A DNA stretch of 64,000 bases from Maylandia zebra (lineage: Eukaryota; Chordata; Actinopteri; Cichliformes; Cichlidae): contig NC_135174.1 of the NCBI RefSeq assembly GCF_041146795.1, forward strand, positions 21,136,878-21,200,877, written 5' to 3'. This document shows, one piece after another, positions 24,555 through 37,836 of the stretch; the first letter of the stretch is position 1, and each line of letters begins with the position of its first letter. The position numbers were made by a program, and so were the translations under genes. The notes under the pieces were generated by a model. The model was not told where the DNA came from. It did not search any database and saw nothing but the letters and a program-made list of their open reading frames with translations.

Positions 24555-27500
24555 GTGAGTGATGAGATTCCTTTATGGCATTGCATCGTCTTTTTTGCAC
24601 CCGGACACTTGTATATCGAGGAGGTGAGGGAAACATCCAAATTTTCAGTCATTTTCCCAGTCACGTCAAACGCCGTGTTACCTGTCCGTTACGCACAGCA
24701 GCGCGTGGAATTTTCACATTTAGCGTCCATTTCAGGTGCGCATTCAGCTTTACCGTTGCAGTGAGTGAATTCCTCGTAGAAGTCACCATGTTTATCGTGT
24801 GCTTAAATGCTCTGAGCTCTCCTTTTGACAACCTGCAGCGACTTCTGTCAACCCGGTGCGTCAGTGAATATGGGTTAATGGATCAAGCGTTTGGAGTTTT
24901 ATCCTGATCCCCTGTCTTGGGGTTTAGTCTCCCCCTTCTACCTTGTTTAACCGTCATGTTTTTATTTAGAAACCATAACAATAAAAATGATCATTCTTGT
25001 CTTCATACTTGCTAGCTGACTCTTACGTGGGCTGCAGTTGTGCCAGTTTCAACATGTCGGTGACCACGGCTGCATTACTACTTCAGATATCATGAATGGT
25101 CTTCTTAGACTTGCAGTCATAGGAGGACCCAGGTTTTTGAGTCAGGTTAAAATTTGACTCAAGTTTAATGTTATTTGGTTGCTGAATGCTCTGTTGGCTC
25201 CGAAGCATTTGAACATTGGTTTTAATGTAATGATCACCAGAAATGACATTAATCCCCAAAGGGAAGAACTCTCCCCTGGGAGGTTAGAGGTCAGGGCCAG
25301 CAAAAAATCAGCATCCCCGGAGCAGATTGCTTGTGGCAGTTTGCCAGTTCAATGCAAGGGGGAAGATGCTGTGCTGTATTTGGCATTTGATTCTTATCAG
25401 ACCATGGAAATTAAAAATTAAATGAACCGAGAAACAATTGAGTTTGTGCTCTGCTGACCTTCAACAGGAGCGGTCACTTTGACATCCTGTACTGATGGAT
25501 GGACTTCAGTTTAAACACCACGCAGAAACAGATTTGTAGTCTTGCACTGAAATTAATTCTACATGCTTTTCATGTCACATTTTTCATTTCTTGCTTGGCC
25601 TACAGTGGACCAAGCTGCCACTGTACTGTCACTACACACTATTTTGGGCCATAACATTAGCCAAGTTTATAGAGGTGCTGTTACTTGTATTAAGTCTGTT
25701 AGTCATCCTGACACAGCCAGGTTCTACAGCCTGAGTAGAGCCGCCTCCAGAATGAACTTGGATTAGTATCGAAAATAACAAATGTCTGTAATATCTGGTT
25801 CATTACAACATAAAGGAGCTTAAGGATCTTGCCAGACAAACCTGAATACTCTGTCAAGCAAAGGTTAGTTCTTTGAGGACCTACCAAGATTTTCTTGCTA
25901 CTAGACTATGAAAGACAAATCAATTACATGTTCTCTAGAAACCAGAGAAAAATTCTTAGAGGGAAGGTATTATGCTCGATTCTTGCACTGTATTCTGTAT
26001 TCACTTTATATAAGGCCTTGGTGCAAACCCTTAGGTCATACGCTGTCTGAAACAAGCCATTTTTAACTTTCATCTTCTTCCTTTTAAGCCAGCTTTTTTT
26101 CCTGATTGGTCGCCCGTTGCAAACAGAAGGTTTGATCTGTTAGTGGCCAGGACTTCTGCTCCCAGCAGGAGCTTTGTGACTGGGATGACAGAAACAGATT
26201 GTCTAGAGCAGTCTGAGGCCGAGGTTTTTTATTCTTCGTGATTAACTGCACATACCGACAGCTTTTTAATATGAATATCTTCTATATGTATGACAGAAAT
26301 AGGAAAACGCATAAAGGGTCTCTGTTAAATTTGAAAAATAAACTGTAATGTGTCTGTATTTCTTCATTTTCTTTTTATTTTGTAACACACCTTGCATCAT
26401 TCTGCTGGTTCAATATTAATGCAGCTGTCATGCAACATGTTCTCCTTAATGCTCATTTATCTTCTCTTTTGTCTCTTATGTAGACAGTCTGTGTCTGAAT
26501 TTCATTTAAATTATACAGCATAGACCCAAGGAAGATTCTGACACTGCTCTGGCAGAAGCTAATGAGGATGCAATGAAATAAACAAATAGTTTGTGCTCGC
26601 CAAGACAAATGAGTCTGTGTAAGGGAAGAAATAACATTTGACTGCTGAGTGCTGCTGGCAGATTGATTTGGCTTTCATCTTCTTGCTATTCATATTTGAC
26701 TTGAGCGAAACGCTATTCGTTGAGGGTAATTTGTACTTGCTCTGCTGAAGGATACCGGATGTAAGTTAATCTCTGGCATAATCAAAAGGCCCTGTCCGTG
26801 GTATGTTCTGTACCTCCTTCTTTGTTATATCTCGAGAAATAAGTGTGAGAGCGCGTATATGTTGTTTGTAATAGCGCCTTGGTCTCGTAACTACTCAACA
26901 GTTACTAGCTGCAGCAGTTATTGCCAGCTTACATTTAATTGGTGTTTTTTATCACCGCCAAGATGTTCTTTTCTAGTTCTGCTCTGCTATAGATAGAACT
27001 GAAAACATGGTATGTTGGAATGTGGTGAATGTAAGTGCCTTTTAGTGTGGGTGTGCTGCGTGAAATGAACAGATGTGATGATTAATGAAATCCAAAGTGA
27101 GGTGGGTAGGAGTGTGATGTCCATACCTGTAGTTTCTAACAGCTTGCTGGATATAAACCTTAAATTGCCAATTCAACTATCTGCCACTTCTCTCTTAAGT
27201 TCTGGAAATGCTTAACTTTGACACATCATGTTGTGCTCTCTCCTAGACTGCAAATACATTAACTGCACTCTGCTTGAAGGTTTTTTTTTTCAAGCACATG
27301 TTTTTTCACGCTCTTTTCAAATAGGCGGAGAAGGAACTAATTGGTATAAAGTTGAAACATTTAGGGATGAGTCTGGTCTGACCCAGAACTCATCAGATAT
27401 TTGCCAGCGGAAATGATCATAGCCTTGAAAAAGGGCTAATGAATTAGGCATGGGAATTGTCACAGTAAGATCTTCCTTTTGATGCAGATAGTATTTGTAT

Positions 27501-28599
27501 CCAACCTGCTATTTTTTCTGCTTTCCTTGGTGGAAGTTTATTGAATCCCATTAAGCTGCAGCATGTTGCAATCGTAGGCTTGTTTGTGTTTGCGGCGAAT
27601 GTTGCAGAATTCAAACCCTGCAGTCTTCCTTCTAGATGTTGGCTTCATCCTGAAAACACTAAATAATGAGAAAACATATCTTTAGTCATGCAGTGAGAGA
27701 AGATGGAAAATTAACCCTTGCTTTTAACCCTGCTATTCCATTTTACATCCAAATACATAAATGAGAAGTAATGGGGAGGATTAACTGTATAGATCTTCTG
27801 TTTTTAGATGTGAGCTCAATCGACAGTTAAAGCAAACTGTAACTGAAAGCACTGACATAACAGTCAAACTAAAAAAGCAGAAATGGCATGTTAGTGGTGT
27901 TTTGCTTCCTGCTGTAGGGCTTTGGTAGGATACAGACAGGCCTGTAACCTCAGTGAGCTGGGACTTAAATGACACACAAAGGGTTTTCCATGGAAGGAGG
28001 CCTTGTTACATGGATTAAACACGTGGCTGCTACAAGGGCAGACAAACTGCAAGCTGAACAAACTGGTACCTGCACTTGTATCTTTCTGAATCACAACAGT
28101 CCTCACCACCTGATCTGTTACACCCCAGACCAGCACAGCTGCAAGGAAACGAAGAGACTCAACATCTTTTTTTAAAATAAGTGAAAAACATTTAATCATG
28201 TTAACATTCAAGGTTGCCGCTCCTTTTTTTTGTAATAGCCTAATTTGGCATGTAGTTCAGGGTACAGCCTTGCTAACATACTTTTGTTTTTAAAGTGTGT
28301 AACTTTCAGTACATTTTGGCCCAGTATACACACCACTACTGTGTTTTAGGCATCCTTAAAAAAGAGCGACTTGTCAGAAATGCTGCTGGCCTACGTTTAG
28401 TCTGAAAAGTTAAAGATTGTTTTTGTCTGACTGAAACGCAGACTTTTTGTAAACAGTGATGCAGACAGCCACGTCCACTTCCTGATTGGTCTGCTTTTTG
28501 TTTTTGTTTTTCAATTTTTGTGTGTACTACTTTCCCTGGCAATAGATTTCTACTAAAGAAATCTTGTTTTGCTATTGTTGTCTTTTCTCTGTAATCATA
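24555..28599. other. Presumed first intron or intergenic DNA
   Basis: The first 300 bases continue the CpG-richer patch; after that the sequence is AT-rich with no supportable exon. No recognisable repeat boundaries were found, although 26000-26200 has the feel of an old dispersed repeat. Confidence 0.4.
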
Positions 28600-29712
28600 C
28601 ACTATATGAGCAAAAGTACTGGGTATCACACAGCAATGCCCAGTACACTACACATTATGTATCATATCTCCAGGACCTAGTCCGTCATGGCATGGCCACA
28701 TGTCGTCTCCATCTGCTGGGCAGCCTGAGGTCTTTTGGGTTCTCTGGACATTATTGAGGACCTGTTACGACACAATGACGGCTTCTGCAATCTTGTTGTC
28801 TGTTGGGGAGCTGATAGCATAGAGAAGGACAGGAAAATAGCCTTGTAAATAGGGCAAGTTCTGTCCTGGCTATTCCTTCTAGACTATATAGAGGATGTGG
28901 GTGAGAGGAGGATGTTAGCTAAGCTGATGTCCATTACAGACAACACCCTTCATGCCTTGCATGAGACTGCATGAGACGAGGCCCTGAGCAGCTCCTTCAC
29001 TTGTAGACTGCTATAGCCACTTTGTAGGACAGAGTGCTTTCGTTGGTCCTTCATCCCGACAGCAGTCAGACTGTGCAACACCCACATAGGATAAATAGAA
29101 GCTAAAAAATACATTTGTATCCATTACTACTTCCACTGCACCTTATGTGCAAGTAAAAAGATATTTTAGTGTATTTTGTCTTATATAGTAACCATTTGTA
29201 CATAGTATGGTACACTAGTCTGCTTAATTATTCTATTTTTATATTTTTAATATATCTCTAATTGATTTTTTTCTTCCTGACCCTTGTGCTGCTGTAATCA
29301 CTGAAATGCCCCCAGTGCAGAATTAACAAAGTCCATATATACCATGTAAACCCATGCCATGAAGCTCCCAGCACACAGTTGTTCTCCTGATGTTAATACC
29401 AGACGAGGTTTGGAGCTCAGTTATTGAGTTAGCAGAGTGTTGGAGCGTTTTACGTACAATGTGCCTCAGCACTCAGCAAACCCGCTCTGTAACATTATAT
29501 GGTCTGGCACTTTATGGCTGACTTGTTGCATCGACGGCATCCTGTTACAGTACCACACTCAAATTCTTTGAATTCTTTAAAATGACACATTCTTTCACAA
29601 TTGTTTGCATAGGCAGACTGCATGCTCAGGGTCTTGATTTTATACACATGCGGCAATTAGACAGAAAACACTTGAATTCAAAGATTAACCCAATACTTTT
29701 GCTCATATAGTG
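28600..29712 (-). mobile_element. Tc1/mariner-like transposon copy with matching terminal inverted repeats
   Basis: The left end 28600-28623 (starting CACTATATGAGCAAAAGTA) is the reverse complement of 29689-29712 at 23 of 24 positions. The left flank is TA, the target of Tc1/mariner elements; the right flank is TT, one change from TA. Sequence from about 29335 to the right end resembles the minus-strand 5' part of a common fish Tc1-like transposon as I remember it, but no intact transposase frame survives. The middle (about 28740-29330) looks like a different repeat inserted into or fused with the copy. Confidence 0.75.
28880..29330 (+). mobile_element. Retroelement 3' fragment inside the Tc1-like copy
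   Basis: Plus-strand translation near 28900-29090 gives broken fragments ending in RWSFIPTAVRLCNT, similar to sequences that recur near the C-termini of degraded fish non-LTR retrotransposon proteins. It is followed by an AT-rich tail and a stretch with CTGCTGTAATCACTGAA, reminiscent of common fish retroelement 3' ends. Stops interrupt the frame. Boundaries and family are uncertain. Confidence 0.35.
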
Positions 29713-32700
29713 TTAAGTTGCTCTAAGTCGCTTGTGTCTCTTCTTGCTGCATGACTCCTTGTTGTTTTTGTGGCTGAAGATATCTTTATGACTCAGTCTT
29801 GGATGTTGTTGCCATGCTCAAGAATGGATTTTGTGGCTGATCAGATGCTTCAGTGGGATAGATAAGAATCTAAGTATTTTAGCGTCCCTGTAAGGCCAAA
29901 TTGAAGTTGGGGAAATTTGCTTTTGTTTACTGTCAGCTGTGTTAAAGAGTCAGCTGGATAGTTGAAGCATTGAAACAGCTGGATAGAGATCAAAGTTGCC
30001 TCTTTTCAGATGCTTCGGAGCTCACTCACCTCTGTTCAAAGGAGGATTGTAAGTTGGCCCTGTGAAAAAACAGTGGAGCTGAACACATGAGACACAAAAG
30101 AAGAGACTTTAAAATTATATTATTTAGGCCCTCCCCTTGAAAAAAACAAAATCACTAAAAGAGCTGCTTCCTGTCTCATTTATGCACCTCAATTATGTGT
30201 ACCTACAATGATTATTCACTGGCATGATGATAATGATAACTGATTAATCATGTGAGTCATTTTCAAGCAAAACTGTTTAGCCTGCTAATTTAACAGGGGT
30301 TTGTGATGGCTTTGTGCTCTTAGAAACAGCAGTGGAAAAATTCAAGGACAGGAAACACATCTTAGCAGTTAGTATGAAATAATGTCTACTTGTGATGGTG
30401 TATCACAGGTTACATCCTGAGCATGACCCTGGATTGTAAGCATCAGTAAGGAAGCTTTTTACCTCAAAGATGGAGCCTCAGGAGAAACTAAAACTGAGTT
30501 TGTGCAAAAAAAATTATTATGTAACCATCTCATGATCCTTACTATTCATTTTAGGATACAGACCGCTAGGTTCGGCCCATCTGGTTTGAATAAGAGAATA
30601 TAGCCCAGGGACATACAGAATTATGTCACTCCACAAGTAGTAATGCGGGTGTTACCTACCCCAGACAACGCATAGTTTTTTAGTTGTGTTTATGGAAGTT
30701 GATACATAAGAGCTTTACAAAGTAGACCACAACGCTTTTAGATGACAAGGTTTTTGGACAATGGTATACACATATTTCTATAATCTTTAAAGTGTCTTTA
30801 TGCTGGTGCTGGCTTGTGTTTTGCAGGAAGTGCAGCAGATGGACAAAATGTATTTTTTAATAATCACAAGACTCAGCTGGCCAGTTTCTTAAGATATGAT
30901 TCTAACATAAAAATTAAGCATTTTTAGCTGAAAAATGGCTTCCTAAATCGGTGACCTGCTCAGTGCAGGTAGGGTGGAGCCCAGAAGAGATTAACTCCCT
31001 GCACACTGTGGCGTGACTTAGCTGAAGGGAAAGCAAACATATACCGCTCTTGGCTTAAAACATGTTCAGTCCATTTTACTTTATCCGAATGGATGACTTG
31101 GAAAAACAAATATTAGATTTTCGATGGAAAACAAAGGGCAGCGTAGAGGCTGGGTTCACATTGGCAGCTAAGAAGAAAAAAGACTCGGCTTTTGAGGATA
31201 TCTTTCCAGGCTCGTTTGTTTATTCTTAGCGTGATTCAAGATGCAGTCATCTTGGGTCCACAGATGTTACACCTACACATTCCATTATAGCTCGATGTTT
31301 ATGATAATGTGCAATGTCTCCAGAGTTAAAAAAAAGAAAAAGAATAACGCAAAACTGAACCTTCCCCCTGTCTGTGTGTGGAGATTAGTGATGTTTCTAA
31401 ATAGTATCTGGAATTACCTTCTTTTTAAATTTCAACCTGTACTGAACTTCCATATTCTTGCTTAGATGCATTTTAAGTGGCTTTTAATTGAGTCTAAAAG
31501 TGGCTGCGTCGCATGTGATGATAGCGCATGTAGAAAGCATGATTAACTTATCTCATCTCTTCTGCAGCACAATTTACAAAGGGCTCACATGATCTTGTGA
31601 CTTATGTTATCAGTCCTGTATAATGTCAGGTAGGTTTATTCTCTGCAATATGTCAGCATATGCAATAGCCTTTCTTTTGCATCGCCATAAACTGCTCAGT
31701 TGCAGTGGCTCTTGTCTTTACTAAAACATTATTGCCGGGTTCTACTCTTTCAGCTAACATCAAGTGCAGTTAGTTTACTAGTTGTTGCATGTTGTAGAGT
31801 TTATCTAGTGTAAAGCATTTGGGAGCTGATCGTATGGCGATAACATGAAAGCTGGGTGTAACTGGTGCGAGAGAAAGAGTGAGTGATGGTGAGAATAAGG
31901 AAATAATGGTTTGGCTGTGTCACTACAGAGGGTGTCGACATGGAGGAATACAGTGCTTAATGAATAATGGATGCTTACTAAAGAAGCTCATTTCCTATTC
32001 ATTCTTTCAAGGCTGCTGCACAGGGAGTTGTTTGTGATCATTATGTCAGTCCTTCAATATTTTCATTGTGTGTTTTCAGAAATATGATGCAGTTTGACGG
32101 CACTGGAATAACACCAGCAAACAATTTCACCCAAATACAATGGGGTAATTTAAAAGGATGGCTTATTTTCTTTGATCGCTTCACAACAACTACAGAACAA
32201 CTATTTTAACACACAAGTAATTTTTTATTAGCTGACTATGTGAAGAAAAAAAATCAGAGTCACGCTGTTATTTTATTCCTTCAGAGTCACAGCCTTTCCT
32301 GGGTTTCTTTTTAACATTGGTATGCTGAGACTTGTAAAAATTGCAAATGTGCTGATCATCACGAAGGCCTCCAGTGACAGAGACGAGCATTAATTCAATA
32401 TCTGGGTTGTCAGTTTTTGTGTCGAGCTGAAAAGATGTGGAGTGTAGAACAAGGCTGGATCTCGTTCATTAAAAGCACCTTTTAACTTTTGACTTTGGGA
32501 GGCTGGATAGTGTCGAGGCTTCTTCTTTTTTTGACTATGATGATTGTGTTGAAATGAGTTTCAGCAGTTCGATGCTGCAGTGAAACAACAGTCAGGGGTT
32601 AGCCAACATGTAGTGTGTGCTGATAAGCATGAAGCATGTGCTATATTTTCACTCCAGCCCTTCTGTAACAATTCTACAGGGTAATATAATCACTGGTCTG

Positions 32701-33631
32701 CTCCTCAAAAATGTGCTTATAGCTGTTTGAGGTGTTATCACAAGAGATGTTTTCCATTAGAAAATAAATCACCAGTTTGCAAAGGCATCAATAATAATTT
32801 AGATGTGAGAGTATAGAAGGCATCGTGCTCTAGGGGGTAGTTTGCATTGATTCATCTATGTAAGAAAATACGTGCCATGACATGACTTTGTCCCACTGAC
32901 CTTCAGCTATGGAAATCTAATCTATAACTGCTGAAACATTTAGACTTTAGAGTGTTTTGAATGACTTGCAGCTCATAATTCCATGTCTATTCTCTTGATT
33001 TGTATCCAGAAAGATTTTTATGCTAATGAGCAAAACTGTGCCGTACTGTCTGTGTCTGATCATTGCAACATTTGGTCATGCAGTATGTTTTCCCACTGGG
33101 AAAGCACACTGTCAACAATAACACTCCCCCAAACGCTGCCAAAGCTTTTTTGTGCTCAGTCACAGACAAAGCCACATCTACACCATTTGCTTACAATGAA
33201 AGGACATTTGTTTTTCATAATTACTGTCAGCTTCGATGCCAAGTGAGATACAAAAGTGGAGACAAGCCACAGAACCACAAATCGCATCGCTGTAAAAGTT
33301 AAGAATCTAATTTAAAAATGTTTATTCGTGATATTATAAAACTATAACTGGTTATTTTGACTTCTACTCATTATTTTCAATCAGCAGGTTAACTGTTGTG
33401 TTTAAGCTAAATATCTGTTATTTTTAAATGCTGGGTACCTAAAATAAACATTGGGTTACATTATAAACTTTACAAAAAGTAGCTATATCTCACAAATGAT
33501 AACTTCAGTAAACACCTTCTTTATACATTTATATGCTCAATAAAAAGTCTTTTTCATACAACATGATGTTTATTTTGTAACTTACAATTAAAAGTTACAA
33601 TAAAATAGAAAGAAGAATATGATTCAGGGTA
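29713..33631. other. Presumed intronic or intergenic DNA
   Basis: No coding exon, RNA gene or clear repeat boundary seen. Short open frames are without recognisable domains. Confidence 0.4.
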
Positions 33632-33733
33632 TGTGGCTACCTTTACAAGTTGCTACCAGTTGGCCAGGCAATGTGATGTGTTTCAGAATTACATTGCCTG
33701 GCCAAGTGGTAGCAACCTATTAAGGTAGCCACA
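33632..33733. repeat. 43-bp inverted repeat (hairpin, MITE-like)
   Basis: Positions 33632-33674 match the reverse complement of 33691-33733 at 39 of 43 positions, separated by a 16-base loop. Weaker pairing extends about 12 bases further out on both sides. The arm contains TTGGCCAGGCAATGT; related words (GGTTGCCAGGCAATG, GGTTGCTAGGCAAC) recur near 61320 and 61470. A miniature inverted-repeat transposon or its folded relic is the simplest reading; no flanking target duplication was identified. Confidence 0.85.
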
Positions 33734-35889
33734 CACCAGAATAAAGATTTAATATTATACGAAGTAAAGTATGCATCTTGCTAACAATTCAGCTACCAAG
33801 TGCTACAGTCAGTCAAATGTTTGCATCCAAATGTGGTGGGCAACAGTCAAATAGCTAAACTCAGGGCTTCAGAATGTTGGTACACAAAATACAAATTACA
33901 ATGTGACTTTGTCTTTTAGATCATGCCTCCGATGTTTATTGATATAAAACAGAAAAATGGAAAGAGGATCAGCAAAGCCTCAAAGAGGAGAAGCTAGAAA
34001 GAGCAAATGTTTGACCTTTTTGCTTAAAATATGATTCAGTTTGTTAACTGATCGCTAAAATGGTTGCTGATTCAGTGTCTTGATTGGTAGATTAGATAGT
34101 TATTTCAGCTCTGTCTGCACCTTTTCTCAAAAAGATGTTTTTTTGTGAGAATAAAAAACAAAACAACACTATGTTGGTGTATTTTTTTTCATATGTCATT
34201 AGTTTAAATACATTCTGTTGGCTAGGAAAAGCATGCTTTTATTCTGAAAAAATCTGTTGTATGGAAAGTAAAACTAAGGCATCCCCCTCTAATGACATTT
34301 CATCATTTTCAAAAAATGCATATCGTATTCCAGAGCCAACAACTTGGATGTAAAGGAAATGCTTTTCATTTGCTCTAGAGCTGATAACAACCTCACTCAC
34401 TGATGCACTACAAGCCCTGGAGATACAGTGATTGCAACATATGGTGATAATAAGTGAGCAATGCGTGCTAGCAGACTGCTTCCTCCTGTATTTGGCGGCT
34501 TGCTTTCGTGGCCTGCCTGTTTCATAATGTCTCATAGAGCTAGATAGTTGTGTGGCAGTTAACAGGGAGCAGGGATCACAGTCAGTCATCAAAAAGCAGA
34601 GTGGTTTCTCTCATGGAGAATCATGGCAAGGAGTAAAATGAGGTTGGAGATCAGGGTGATCATAATAATGATGTGTCTCAGGGCCGAGTTTCACAGTGAG
34701 TCTCTTTGTGGGCCAAGCCTAGTCAGTGGGTGGCTCTTCACACAAACGTCTATTTTACCGCTGGTGAACTGAGGATTGTTCGAAACTTCTTCCTCCCCAC
34801 GTTCATTCTCTCTGCATCTGGAGACTAAGCAAAAGACAAATATACACCATAGGGGTATGTATTTTTAATGCTGCTACGCTATATGGCCTATTTTTGCAAA
34901 ATAACAAATTTGTTATTCGGCTGCAAATGTCATTCGTCCTACTTGAAAACACGACCTCATTTATGCTTCACAGTTTATATTATTTTCCCTGGGGATGTTT
35001 GTGGCTTAAATGCATTAAAAGAAGTGGAAAAGGGTGTTTGTTTGCTTTTCATCATTGTTATACCACTCTATTGTTTTAGATATTGAACATATGGATTTTA
35101 TCTAATATTTGTTTCCTTGTTTCCTACATTCAGCAGTTAGGCTTTTTATCAAAACAGTTTGGCAGTAGTGGGTGACACATGGCTGGCATTAGAGAGGGAA
35201 ATGCGCTCCGTTGCAGAGAGAGGGGCTCAACAAGGAGACAGGAAAGGATTTGATCATCAGATCTGTCTTCCCTTGAGAGGGAAAACGCCTTGCTCTCTGA
35301 ACATACTGAGAAACCCCCTCATTTGCAGTCTTTTATGACTGCCTACTGTAAGATGAGGAGGAAGACAAGAGAGGCTAGGACTGCTGGTTTTCTTTGAAGC
35401 ACAGCATGCCATCAAAGAAATGCTAACCTTTTTTGCATTGCTGCGGTGCTTATTTGCTGGGCCGAATCTGATACGAGGTAAATGTTGAGTCTGTTGTGTG
35501 CTGAGCAGCATTTTGAACCAAATCTGACACATGCGCTCTGAGCCATCAGTGATGTCTGTCCAACTTGGCTAAATTGCAAGAGGAAATAAATAAAAAGAGC
35601 TCTGTACTTCTGCCAGTTCATCGCTGTACTATCGCATCCAGCAGCTGGGCCACAGCAGGGGACTAGTTAGCTGCTTAGTTAGCCATAGAGATGCCTTCAG
35701 CTTCATTGCAAAAACTCATTAGTGCAGACTAGTTGGAGTCCATTTTCATCATGTTCAGCTTGAGTGGCACACTGTTTCTCATGTGTAGCTGCACCAGCAG
35801 GTGTTTGGTCCTTCGGCGCTTGTGCACTTTAATCCTGTAAAAAAGCCAAAACTCCTACATATCTGCTTGGTTGTTTTTCATTAGTGCAC
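33734..35889. other. Presumed intronic or intergenic DNA
   Basis: No gene or repeat boundary supported. A 117-codon minus-strand frame at 34239-34592 has no known domain. Confidence 0.4.
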
Positions 35890-35938
35890 TTCCAGTAGCT
35901 TGATACTTCTGGCTACCAGAAATATCAAGCTACTGGAA
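35890..35938. repeat. Near-perfect 23-bp hairpin with 3-base loop
   Basis: Positions 35890-35912 are the reverse complement of 35916-35938 at 22 of 23 positions, with CTA as loop. The flanks do not pair convincingly. It is a strong cruciform-capable palindrome; as with the hairpin at 10.1 kb, the loop is too small for an ordinary pre-microRNA. Confidence 0.85.
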
Positions 35939-37836
35939 ACGTTAGCGTGGTAATCAAGGTGAAGCAGAGGGTTGTTTTTATAGTTTCCCCACCCTTGTCG
36001 TTACTACCATACCGGTGTGGGGTCTGATATAAAATCCTACATGCTCCAGGCCACACATTTCATCCTGCATTCCTGTGTCTGTAATTGATTCTTGTCAAAA
36101 TATGGAAGGGGGTTGGGTGTACGCTGTGAAGGGAAATGAAGACGCAGAGAGAAAGAAAATAGGGAGTGGATGCACATTTGACATCATACAACAAGCCCAA
36201 GCTGGGGAAGATGAAATTTATGGAGCTATGGTAACTGGTGCCAAAATGCATCCCCCAATGATAAAGAGGAATTTTTAACACATCTTTCATTTGCATATGT
36301 CCAATTAGGTTTCCTTTAAATCCTGCTGGGGTGATGTCAACGGGGGGTTTCTGTTTCCGGGTTCCCTCCCCCAGAGACGTCATGGGGATGCCAGCCTTTT
36401 TACATTTTGATCCTGAATTCATTTCTGTGGGTTTTTTTTGGGAGAATTATGTATACAGTTAGTTAGCACTTGGCAAATCTACATATGCCCCATAAGCATT
36501 TTTATAAGGAACCAATTTTGACGTCTTTATTGCACAAAAAGCACAAATATTTGCTTTTAAATGTGAAGAGTTGCAACTTTCCCTGTTCTAAATTTGACAT
36601 TACAGTAGTTTGATTGCTGAGAAATCAAAATAAGAAATCGAACAACCTCTTTTTCACATATGAACTTTCAGTTTTGGTTTAGGTGATAGTTCTGGCAAGA
36701 CGATGTGCAGGAAACTGCGCACACAACATTGCTTTCTCACTGGTAATTCAACTGATAATTAATTATTGTGTTCAGTTGGCTTACACGCACTCTTTGGTGC
36801 TGGGGAGCTTGCAGATTGAAGACCGTTTGATGTCCAATCAAACCTCACGTGACATTTGCTTTCTCACATCTTCACACCTCAGCACCTCTGTTGGGTGACA
36901 TCTAGAATAGTTCAGGGCTGCAGTCCGTATTTGAAAATGGCATATGCTGGTCTCTCTAAAGTTTAGAGAGTTTAATTGTCACTCACACTTCCAAATTACA
37001 TTGTTTAAGGAGACTAAATATGTCATAATTACACACAGTTTTGCTGTCTGGATTTACTAATATGCAGTAAATATATTCTACTGTGGGCCCTTATCACTAG
37101 ACTTTCTTTCACTTTTGCACACCCAGTTTGTCAAGTATAGATGAGATATCTGTAGCACATCATCTATCTCACTCTCAAACACACTGCATATCATTAGAAG
37201 ACGGTTAAAGTTGCTGATTCAGGCGTTTGCTTTTAAAAAAAACAAAAAAACCCTTTTCATTCAAGGAAATGATGCCCCCTACTGTATTCATTGAAATGTT
37301 AATTCAGGCGCAGTGGATTACAGAATTGATTAATTTGTATTTTATTTCTAGTGAAAGATGTTGCAATAGTAAAACTTTCTCTTAAGGGCTTCAACTGCAT
37401 TTTATCATTGAAATCAGCATTGATCTGTTTCTATAGAAACCGACTATTAAAACGTGTTCAAATTGTTGTTCTGGAGCAGAGGAGAACTTGATTAGCAGGG
37501 GCATGTTTTACTTTCAACCTCTGGGTTCTCACAAGAAATGATTTTTTTTAATATCTGCATTCCCCAGTGTGTAGCACTGAGAGGATTTCCCTTTCCAATT
37601 TAAACAAAGGGTTTTGTTCACATCTCATTTATACACAATCAAATTTTGAACTTTCAGATAAACTCATAGTCGAGCTACAAAATAATAACACAAATATACA
37701 GATCTGATATTTACGATTAAATTGCTAAAAGTTCAGAATGCAACAAAAATGGATCGTTTTGCTAAGCCTTGCCTGAATAATTGTCACTTTTCAAGCTTCT
37801 GTGATGATTTGCACAAAACGTTAGAAATGCTGTGTC
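35939..37836. other. Presumed intronic or intergenic DNA
   Basis: No gene supported. A GC-richer stretch at about 36320-36400 includes GACGTCA, a CRE-like word, and a 19-bp palindrome (CTCTCTAAA/TTTAGAGAG) is near 36953-36971. Otherwise unremarkable; the last eight bases (37829-37836) are the target duplication of the next element. Confidence 0.4.
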
